From Peptoniphilus lacrimalis DSM 7455 (GTDB taxonomy: Bacteria; Bacillota; Clostridia; Tissierellales; Peptoniphilaceae), in assembly GCF_000378725.1 (NCBI RefSeq), contig NZ_KB900367.1:186001-250000 (forward strand): 64,000 nt of DNA. Direction: 5' to 3'. Under the pieces are notes generated by a model. It searched no databases. It saw nothing but the letters and a program-made list of their open reading frames with translations, and was not told the DNA's origin. The position numbers and the translations under genes were made by a program. This document shows positions 57,999 through 64,000 of the stretch, in pieces. Every line of letters begins with the position of its first letter. Position 1 is the first letter of the stretch.

Positions 57999-60497
57999 TT
58001 ATATACTCTTAAAAGTATTATCTGAGTTTTCATTTATTGTTTTAAGACCACTTTTTATTGCAAGTAAGACACCTGCAATTATACAGACAAATACTATTAA
58101 TATAGGAGTATAATTCATATTTATTAGCAGTTCTTTTATTCCAAAGCCTAATTCATAGTTACTCCTATAGGCTCTTAACACAATGCCTATAGAAAACATA
58201 AAGATATATACTAAGAAAATATTTTTAAATAATATTTTTACTTCAGAAAATACCATCTTTTCAATCTGTTTTTCTGTCATGCCAGTAGTTGATAGAAGTT
58301 TAAAGTCATTTGATCTCGCTCGTAGATTTCCCTTAAAGCTATTATAGGCATTGGAAAGAGCGATTGTTATTAGAATGATTTGAATAGCTAGGTTTAAAAG
58401 TCTTTCATTCCTTGTTTGCTCTTTACTTGTTGCTTCTCTTAAAATTTCTGTAGCTGTTCCATGGTCAGACTTTGGTACATAATTTGAAATTACTTTTTCG
58501 GCATCTTCAAATACTTTTTTCTTGTTTTTTTCAGCCTTTATTTTTACAAAATAATAGTAAACAGGATCTGATTTATCTATTCCATATTCATCAATAAATT
58601 TTTTCATGGTACTTTCACTTGTAAAGATAGATATTTGATTGTCATTATAAGCTTCTAAGTCATAAGGCATTTCATCAATACTTGCGTCAATTTTTATATT
58701 TATTGGTTTGCCCTGTGCATTATATTTTAAAGTTACTTTTCCTGTATCCTTATCAGAAATTTTTATATACTCACTAAAAGCATACGGAGTTTTATTATCT
58801 TTTCTTATCTTATTAAGTAATAAATAAGATGCATTAGGGATGTTATTTTCTTTTAAAATTTTTTCAAAATCTTCATCTGTTAAAGCATATAAACTTGCAT
58901 ATAGACTATCTTTTGCTATTTCCCCACTATCAAGAGAATTTTTTAAGTCTTTAGAAATAAGGTCTTTATTATCGTCAAGGTAAAACTTAGTGTCATTTCT
59001 TTGATATAGGTGAAGCTCTTTTATTCCGTCAACTTTTTCTAAATCAGCTAATAAGTTTTCATCTAAATTCTTATCAGTGTAAATACTTGAATTAAAATTG
59101 TAAGGACTTTTATAAGAGTTATATTTTTCGTTCAAAGTTCTATATGATTGGCTAACTAAGACTGTGGTCAGTACAAATGCAGAAAGAGCCATTGAAATTA
59201 CAATAATTCGATAGGTTGAGCGATAAGACCTGTAATAATCTTTTGCTAAAGTCTTTTCTATAGGTCCATTTATTTTTGATTTTCCTAATTTTATATTTTT
59301 TTCTGTAATCCCATTTAAACCTTCTATTATCTTTAATTTTGCACTTTTCCTAGCAGGGATTGTCGCAGATAAATATACTGTCAAAAGCGATAATAAAATA
59401 ATTATTAAAATAGAAGTAGGATCTAAATAAACTAGGTGAAAATCTGGTGCCTTAAAACTTTCTCCAATTATCTCAGACATATTCTTATAGGATACTGAGT
59501 TATTAAGCCACATTAAATACATTAATAAGTTTGCGAAAACCCAGGATAGAAGTGTACCTAAGGCTACTGGCAATGCAGATAGCTTAAAGGCTTTCTTTTT
59601 TATCATTTTTTTAACTTGTTTTGCAGTCATACCTGTGCTTTTTAATAGGGCAATTTCTTTTAAATCCCTATTGTTCCATACGTTAAATGCACCATAGATA
59701 ATAAAAGCAAATAGAAGAACTAGAAAAAAATACGCACTATACTCTTCTACAGCAGATTTTATCACTGACTTAGGCGGAAATATTCCTTGAGGATAAATCA
59801 ACTTATACTCTAAAATATCTGTATTATAAGATAGTCTTCCTATGTCTATTGAAGACTTCTCGTCTATATTCATAGTAGATAAAATTTCCCTAGTCTTTGT
59901 ATAAGTATCTCTTGGATGCTTATACCAAATTAAGGCTTCTAAACCTCCATTGTTTTTTAATAAGTCTATCTTTTTATCACTATCAGCCAAAGTAAGAAAC
60001 ATAGACTTTTCAAAAGAATATCCATAATCATCATAGACTCCAACTATAATATAAGTTTTATCACTTGCAGTAATTTTAGAGCCTATATCATAATTTTTAT
60101 TCTTTGTTAAAAATCTTTCTGGCACTAATAGTTCGCTTGAGTTATTAGGTTTTCTTCCTTTTTTAATTTCATAGCCAGTTAATAGGTTGCTATATTTTCC
60201 ATTTTCATAAATATTTGCATTTAAATCTGTCTCTATGATTTTATTAAAAGAAATTTTTTCTATATCCGTATCATTTATTAATTTATCATATAGTTTTTCA
60301 TCAACTTCAGTAATTGCTACATGGTAGTCTCCAATAGTTTTTCTTACGTAGTTATACTTGTCATATTTTAAGGATCCTACAATAAATACAACTGTACCTA
60401 GTAATATAACTGCTAAAAGTATGGAAATTTTAATAGCAAAACTGTCTTTCTTATTATCTTTTACAGCTCCATCAGCTAGATCATTAATAATTTTCAT
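57999..60497 (-). CDS. FtsX-type ABC permease (antimicrobial-peptide or lipid type)
   Basis: Large permease of 832 residues with two FtsX-like modules. Membrane segments lie near the N-terminus (KISILLAVILLGTVVFIVGS), three near 240-370, one near 425, and three at the C-terminus; external domains lie between. Both cytoplasmic loops show the typical LLKSTGMTAKQVKKM and LLSTTGMTEKQIEKM. AGGAG fits the ATG at 60497 better than the one at 60506. Genes overlap the ATPase by 14 bp. Regulation by the adjacent two-component system points to peptide-antibiotic sensing or resistance. Confidence 0.85.
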   Translation of the reverse strand: MKIINDLADGAVKDNKKDSFAIKISILLAVILLGTVVFIVGSLKYDKYNYVRKTIGDYHVAITEVDEKLYDKLINDTDIEKISFNKIIETDLNANIYENGKYSNLLTGYEIKKGRKPNNSSELLVPERFLTKNKNYDIGSKITASDKTYIIVGVYDDYGYSFEKSMFLTLADSDKKIDLLKNNGGLEALIWYKHPRDTYTKTREILSTMNIDEKSSIDIGRLSYNTDILEYKLIYPQGIFPPKSVIKSAVEEYSAYFFLVLLFAFIIYGAFNVWNNRDLKEIALLKSTGMTAKQVKKMIKKKAFKLSALPVALGTLLSWVFANLLMYLMWLNNSVSYKNMSEIIGESFKAPDFHLVYLDPTSILIIILLSLLTVYLSATIPARKSAKLKIIEGLNGITEKNIKLGKSKINGPIEKTLAKDYYRSYRSTYRIIVISMALSAFVLTTVLVSQSYRTLNEKYNSYKSPYNFNSSIYTDKNLDENLLADLEKVDGIKELHLYQRNDTKFYLDDNKDLISKDLKNSLDSGEIAKDSLYASLYALTDEDFEKILKENNIPNASYLLLNKIRKDNKTPYAFSEYIKISDKDTGKVTLKYNAQGKPINIKIDASIDEMPYDLEAYNDNQISIFTSESTMKKFIDEYGIDKSDPVYYYFVKIKAEKNKKKVFEDAEKVISNYVPKSDHGTATEILREATSKEQTRNERLLNLAIQIILITIALSNAYNSFKGNLRARSNDFKLLSTTGMTEKQIEKMVFSEVKILFKNIFLVYIFMFSIGIVLRAYRSNYELGFGIKELLINMNYTPILIVFVCIIAGVLLAIKSGLKTINENSDNTFKSI

Positions 60498-61173
60498 AAG
60501 TTTCATCTCCTAAGAAATTTAACCTACCATCTACCATTCTATAGACCTTATCACAAGAATTTGCTACTTTTTCATCATGAGTTATTATCATAATTGTAGA
60601 ATTTAATCTCTTATTTACGAGTCTAAAAAGTCCTGTGATTTCTTCAGAATTTTTTCTATCGAGATTTCCTGTAGGCTCATCTGCTAAGATTATGGCAGGT
60701 CTTGTAATCAAACTTCTGGCAATGGCAACTCTTTGTTGCTCGCCACCTGATAATTGTTTTGGATACCTATCAAGCTTTCCTTCTATTCCTAGTATCGATA
60801 AAATTTCCTTTAAATATTCTTCATCTGCCTTTTTATTGTCTAACAAAAGAGGAAGTAAAATATTTTTTCGAACGTTGATGTTTGGAATCAAATTAAAAAA
60901 TTGGTAGACAACGCCAATATTTCTTCTGCGAAAGATTGTCATTTCATCTTTGTTAAACTTGGTAATATTTTTATCTTGAATAAATATATCACCACTTGTT
61001 GGTGTATCTACTCCTGCAAGTAAATGAAGTAGTGTAGATTTGCCAGATCCACTGTCTCCAATGATGGCAACTAGGTCTCCTTTTTCTAGTTCAAAGTTTA
61101 CATTTGAAAGGGCATTTACTTCTACTCCGCCCTTATATGTTTTTGTTAAATCAACTGTTTTTACTATATTCAT
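60484..61173 (-). CDS. ABC transporter ATP-binding protein
   Basis: ATPase of 229 residues serving the overlapping permease. Walker A is GDSGSGKST, signature LSGGEQQRVA, Walker B IILADEPTGNLD and switch His ITHDEKV, of the LolD/BceA class. AAGGAGG precedes the ATG. The promoter region just upstream holds a directly repeated operator. Confidence 0.92.
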   Translation of the reverse strand: MNIVKTVDLTKTYKGGVEVNALSNVNFELEKGDLVAIIGDSGSGKSTLLHLLAGVDTPTSGDIFIQDKNITKFNKDEMTIFRRRNIGVVYQFFNLIPNINVRKNILLPLLLDNKKADEEYLKEILSILGIEGKLDRYPKQLSGGEQQRVAIARSLITRPAIILADEPTGNLDRKNSEEITGLFRLVNKRLNSTIMIITHDEKVANSCDKVYRMVDGRLNFLGDETYENY

Positions 61174-61212
61174 ATTGTATCCTCCTTAACTTGTCTATAT
61201 AATATTAGGCTT

Positions 61213-61231
61213 AAGTGACTGGAAAGTGACT
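61213..61231 (-). promoter_or_regulatory. Direct-repeat operator upstream of the ABC genes
   Basis: On the minus strand AGTCACTT occurs twice with starts 11 bp apart (61231-61224 and 61220-61213), one helical turn, followed by a TAATATTATA -10-like stretch. OmpR-type regulators bind such tandem sites; the response regulator encoded at 62243 is the natural candidate. Confidence 0.75.
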
Positions 61232-61233
61232 AG

Positions 61234-61264
61234 AAAAAAACTGTGTCTTATTTTTAGACACAGT
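61234..61264 (-). terminator. Terminator after the sensor kinase gene
   Basis: Minus-strand stem ACTGTGTCT / AGACACAGT followed by a run of Ts. It separates the regulator operon from the transporter operon. Confidence 0.9.
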
Positions 61265-61272
61265 CTTAAAAT

Positions 61273-62250
61273 TTAATTATAAAATCTCAGTTCAAAGGCA
61301 TTTGATTTCTTCCCCTTATGATATAAAAGCTCTCCATTTTGTCTTTCCATAACAGATTTTGCCATAGGAAGTCCAATACCATAGCCTTTTGAATTTGGAT
61401 TCGCTTTATAAAAACGTCTAAAAACTTTTTCTAACATTTCTCGATCTAAGCCATCTGAGAAATCTTCTACTAATATGCTCTTATATAAGTTCGTTTCTTT
61501 TAAGTGAATTTCTATATGCCTATCTTCTGTTGCTTCTAGACCATTTTTCATAACATTAAATGCTGCTTCATAGGTCCATTTCTTATCACATATAAGATTA
61601 AAATCATCTCCATAAAAAGGAATTTCAATATTATCGTTGATAAAATAATCTTTTAGCTTTTGTGCGATGTCTTCAATTAATTCTTGAGCAGATATCCTGT
61701 CTTTTGTCATTTCTATTGTGCCAGAATCAAGGGCGGCAAGTTTTAATAAAATATCAGATAAGTTGTGTAGTCTAATCAAATTATCTCTAAGTCTTTCTAT
61801 ATATTCTTCGGAAAAGTTGTCATCTTCGTCCTCTAATAAGTCTAACAATAATAGTGATCCAGTCAACGGAGTTTTTATTTGATGGGCAATGTCTTCAGTA
61901 TATTTTTTTAAAGTTTCCTTATTGTTCTCTGCATTTTCAGCTATTTTCTTGTTTTCTATAATAATTTTAATAATCTCATCTCTGAGTTTGCCAAATTCAT
62001 CGTCTATAATTTCGTAATTATCAGAGTTTATATCAAGTGAATGGAGGAGGCTAAATATATTATTAATCTTATCCTCTAGATCTATTTCTTTTTTCTTTTC
62101 AAATTTTCTAATAATTAGAAACAGAATTATATTTATAAGTAAAAAACCTATAAGTGTTAGAATATCAAATCTTGGATTGAGATAAACTACAAACAAAGAC
62201 ATTAATATATTTAAAATTAAGGCAAATAAAATATTTTTGCTTTTATTCAT
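61273..62250 (-). CDS. Sensor histidine kinase
   Basis: Membrane kinase of 325 residues with two N-terminal membrane segments (about 7-25 and 31-49) separated by a very short loop, like intramembrane-sensing kinases such as BceS. The phosphoacceptor His is in DIAHQIKTPLTG, the N box in NVMKNGLEA, the G box in GYGIGLPMAKSV. AGGTGGG precedes the ATG; the gene overlaps the regulator by 8 bp. The signal is probably received through the partner ABC transporter. Confidence 0.92.
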   Translation of the reverse strand: MNKSKNILFALILNILMSLFVVYLNPRFDILTLIGFLLINIILFLIIRKFEKKKEIDLEDKINNIFSLLHSLDINSDNYEIIDDEFGKLRDEIIKIIIENKKIAENAENNKETLKKYTEDIAHQIKTPLTGSLLLLDLLEDEDDNFSEEYIERLRDNLIRLHNLSDILLKLAALDSGTIEMTKDRISAQELIEDIAQKLKDYFINDNIEIPFYGDDFNLICDKKWTYEAAFNVMKNGLEATEDRHIEIHLKETNLYKSILVEDFSDGLDREMLEKVFRRFYKANPNSKGYGIGLPMAKSVMERQNGELLYHKGKKSNAFELRFYN

Positions 62251-62902
62251 TGTCCCACCTATATCCTATCCCTCTAAGAGTTTTTATATGACTGCCATAA
62301 TCTCCAAGTTTAGATCTGAGTCTTTTTATGGTGACAGTTAGGGTATTGTCATTTACTTCATAAAAATCATAACCCCAAACATAATCTAAAATTCGCTCTC
62401 TTAGTAGATTTATATTTTGGTTTTCTAAAAGCATTTCCAATATAGCAAACTCTTTTAAGTTAAGGTCTAAATCTTTTCCATCTATTGAAGCTTGTTTTGA
62501 TATAAGATCTAAAGATAAATTTTCAAAAGTCAGCTCATTCACTTTTTTAATTTTTCTACTAAAAACATTGTCTATTCTCGCCTTTAGGACAGGAAGAGAA
62601 AAAGGTTTTGTAATATAATCATCTGCTCCTTGAGAAAGACCTTTTATTACATACTCATCTTCGTCTTTTACAGTAAGCATTATTATAGGAAGGTCAGAAA
62701 ATCCCCTCAGCCACTTTAAAAAATTAAAGCCTGATCCATCTGGAAGATTGGCATCAAGTAGAATTAAATTAAAATCATTGAAATTAAGATTCTCTGTCTG
62801 AGAAAGATTGTTATAAATAATAGTTTCAATATTATGTTTGTTTAGGTAAGTTTTAACAGCAAAAGCAATTGTGCTGTCATCTTCAATTATTAGTATTTTC
62901 AA
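62243..62902 (-). CDS. OmpR-family response regulator
   Basis: Two-domain regulator of 219 residues. The receiver has acidic residues in LIIEDDS, phosphoacceptor Asp in LILLDANLPDGSG and Lys in YITKPFS; the winged helix ends in IKTLRGIGYRW. The start is TTG at 62902, with GGAG 8 bp before it, because this gives the family's normal start KILIIEDD; a longer frame to 62959 runs inside the XRE gene. Overlaps the XRE gene by 20 bp. Confidence 0.93.
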   Translation of the reverse strand: MKILIIEDDSTIAFAVKTYLNKHNIETIIYNNLSQTENLNFNDFNLILLDANLPDGSGFNFLKWLRGFSDLPIIMLTVKDEDEYVIKGLSQGADDYITKPFSLPVLKARIDNVFSRKIKKVNELTFENLSLDLISKQASIDGKDLDLNLKEFAILEMLLENQNINLLRERILDYVWGYDFYEVNDNTLTVTIKRLRSKLGDYGSHIKTLRGIGYRWDNE

Positions 62903-63098
62903 TTCTATACTCCAATATATCTGATATATCACATTTAAAATATCTACATATCCTACCAAGTATTTCCATACTCACATTCTCATCTCGTCCCATTTTAGCT
63001 ATGGTATGAGGAGTTGTGTTTATGGCTTTTTGTAGATCTAGTTTATTCATCTTTTCATCAATTAATTTTTTCCATAATTTATCATAGGAAAATCCCAT
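62883..63098 (-). CDS. Small XRE-type regulator, first gene of the two-component operon
   Basis: Cro/C1-type DNA-binding protein of 71 residues: SYDKLWKKLIDEKMNKLDLQ, helix-turn-helix NTTPHTIAKMGRDENVSMEI and CRYFKCDISDILEY. AGGTGAA precedes the ATG. It overlaps the response regulator start, which is rare, so the three regulators are translated together. It resembles the broken regulator at 57102. Confidence 0.82.
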   Translation of the reverse strand: MGFSYDKLWKKLIDEKMNKLDLQKAINTTPHTIAKMGRDENVSMEILGRICRYFKCDISDILEYRIENTNN

Positions 63099-63144
63099 AA
63101 TTCACCTCAATCTAATCTTCTATTTTGTGCAGTATTTCTATAGT

Positions 63145-63153
63145 ATTATACCA
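63145..63153 (-). promoter_or_regulatory. Extended -10 promoter of the XRE-RR-HK operon
   Basis: Minus-strand TGGTATAAT, 47 bp before the XRE start; no -35 match at 17 bp. Confidence 0.6.
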
Positions 63154-63251
63154 TGTTTATAAGTGATTTAATCTAAGTACATTAAATAAGTCGATTCTTA
63201 TAATATATTATATTCTCCGGTACTGGGACTGGGACGGGACTAAAAATTTGA

Positions 63252-63336
63252 AAACGTCCTATAATTAAGTGGATTTAGTAATACTAGAAAAAATAAAATC
63301 TAGTATTTTGAATGGTTTGGGATATATTGGACGTTT
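63252..63336. repeat. Nested inverted repeats left of attR
   Basis: Outer arms AAACGTCC (63252-63259) and GGACGTTT (63329-63336); inner perfect arms AATACTAGA (63280-63288) and TCTAGTATT (63299-63307). Ten bases separate it from attR. Upstream, at 63223-63241, GGTACT, GGGACT and GGGACT words resemble those of the repeats. Possibly recombinase-binding sites. Confidence 0.55.
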
Positions 63337-63345
63337 GGAAAAGAA

Positions 63346-63365
63346 GAATGGGAGTAGTCGCAAAA
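63346..63365. other. Right attachment site (attR)
   Basis: GAATGGGAGTAGTCGCAAAA, 18 of 20 bases identical to the guaA-end site at 47913-47932 and in the same orientation. The distance between them is 15.4 kb. Confidence 0.75.
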
Positions 63366-63440
63366 AAATTAAAAACTTTGTAAAATCAACGGTTGCAGAA
63401 GATAAAAAACTGTAACTGGGATTAAAATGGGAACATTTAT

Positions 63441-63525
63441 AAAAAAGAATAAATTGAATAATAGTTCCAAGTGGTTTACATTTGGACAAAAAATTAGACC
63501 GTAGTTTCAAGCTGCGGTCTTTTTG
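63441..63525 (+). repeat. Terminator-bearing repeat, copy 3
   Basis: From AAAAAGAATAAATTGAATAA through the TCCAAGTG / CATTTGGA hairpin to the terminator GACCGTAG / CTGCGGTC with TTTTT (63497-63524). One stem pair differs from copy 2 but remains a T-G pair. It lies 75 bp right of attR, as copy 1 lies 40 bp right of attL. Confidence 0.8.
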
Positions 63526-63557
63526 CCTACATATTACGAGGATTAATTTATTTTGAC

Positions 63558-63621
63558 ATCTCCAATGGTTACTTTCAAATGCTACGAATAATATAAACCA
63601 GATCGCAAAAGCAACTAATAC
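63558..63621 (+). pseudogene. mobC scrap
   Basis: About 64 bp matching the middle of mobC (CTCCAATGGTTACTTTCAAA, then AATATAAACCAGATCGCAAA and AGCAACTAATAC). Both ends are cut; it runs straight into the macro-domain fragment. Confidence 0.75.
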
Positions 63622-63624
63622 AAA

Positions 63625-63864
63625 ATGTACAAGGAAGCTTGCGAAAAAATTTTATCAGATGCTTATAGAAATTCTCTAAAGCTTTCAAAGGAAAAGGGAA
63701 TAAAATCTATAGCCTTTCCTTTAATTTCTGCAGGTATTTATGGATTTCCAGAAAAAGATGCGTTTTTTGTAGCAAAAAGAACAATCGATGAATTTTTAAA
63801 AGATAATGAAATGGAAGTTTATCTTTCTACTTTTGGAAAAGATATCCTGTCTTTAATTATGTGA
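63625..63864 (+). pseudogene. Macro-domain protein, C-terminal fragment
   Basis: Seventy-nine residues matching the second half of a macro domain (ADP-ribose/O-acetyl-ADP-ribose hydrolase type): EACEKILSDAYRNSLKL, then SIAFPLISAGIYGFP and a final TFGKDILSLIM. The N-terminal half with the ADP-ribose-binding Asn/Asp loop is missing and no ribosome site precedes the ATG. It abuts the mobC scrap, so the gene was probably cut when an element inserted or decayed. Confidence 0.75.
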
Positions 63865-63886
63865 TAGGAAAAAGGGAGATAAAAAA

Positions 63887-63915
63887 TTGAAAAAATAATT
63901 TTTTTCTGGTATAAT
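63887..63915 (+). promoter_or_regulatory. Strong promoter of the gene at the right edge
   Basis: TTGAAA (63887-63892), 17-bp spacer ending TGG, TATAAT (63910-63915): near-consensus -35 with a perfect extended -10. Confidence 0.8.
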
Positions 63916-63959
63916 ATTATTTTAGAAAATTTACAAATAATTACCCGAGGAGGTAAAAT

Positions 63960-64000
63960 ATGAAAATCTTTGAATCAATAAAAAATAGATGGAAAAAATT
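63960..64000 (+). CDS. Start of an unidentified gene (3' end outside window)
   Basis: ATG with GAGGAGGT 7 bp upstream and a strong promoter; only MKIFESIKNRWKK is visible. Too short to identify. Confidence 0.6.
   Translation, partial: MKIFESIKNRWKK

Noticed and set aside
63265-63510. 81-codon minus-strand frame near attR
   Set aside because: It spans the att site, nested inverted repeats and part of repeat copy 3, so it is not a gene.

Overview
The window is low-GC chromosomal DNA from an anaerobic Gram-positive bacterium (Bacillota). The evidence is AT-rich DNA throughout, strong AGGAGG-type ribosome sites, several lipoproteins with signal peptide and lipobox, a PrsA-type foldase, a water-forming NADH oxidase and an A/V-type ATPase in place of an F-type one. 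Gene content fits the Peptoniphilaceae / Tissierellia (anaerobic cocci such as Peptoniphilus or Anaerococcus). That placement is inference; no rRNA or tRNA gene is present to test it.

Bases 1-47,924 look like core chromosome. In order: the 3' part of mfd and a PrsA-like foldase; an ABC exporter; an NADH oxidase; a large secreted phosphoesterase; uvrB-uvrA and an L,D-transpeptidase; gltX leading a glycolytic operon (pgk-tpiA-gpmI-eno) that ends in a small histidine phosphatase; and a ten-gene iron-uptake operon. The iron operon has FTR1, a P19/Tp34 lipoprotein, an FtrD-like membrane protein, FtsX-type ABC proteins, DUF4418 and an FMN-binding lipoprotein. Next come murJ, a DsrE-like gene, a cryptic secreted/membrane pair on the minus strand, a zincin, a J-domain protein and a TlpA-like lipoprotein. 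The nine-gene A/V-ATPase operon (G-I-K-E-C-F-A-B-D) follows; its K subunit carries the Na+-ligand set known from Enterococcus hirae. guaA closes the core.

Bases 47,913-63,365 form a mosaic mobile island inserted at the 3' end of guaA. A 20-bp sequence at the guaA stop codon recurs with two mismatches at 63,346-63,365; I read the two as attL and attR of an integrative element. Inside are a MarR-regulated membrane gene, a GC-richer remnant with a 19-bp perfect hairpin, a repressor/excisionase/integrase module, a VapE-type replication protein, two intact MobC-type genes plus decayed mobC copies, and a truncated relaxase. The cargo includes a probable anti-phage operon (DUF4275 protein plus an ApeA-type HEPN protein). 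It also includes a two-component-controlled ABC transporter with an 11-bp-phased operator. A conserved terminator-bearing repeat occurs three times (about 47,971, 50,071 and 63,441), which suggests that several related elements inserted at guaA in succession and decayed. To the right of attR are a mobC scrap, a truncated macro-domain gene and the strongly promoted start of a further gene.

Most worth following up are the DUF4275-ApeA pair, the nested guaA island with its repeated RNA-like element, the iron operon with a probable flavinylated lipoprotein, and several sharp palindromic operators at promoters (ATP synthase, MarR, ABC transporter).
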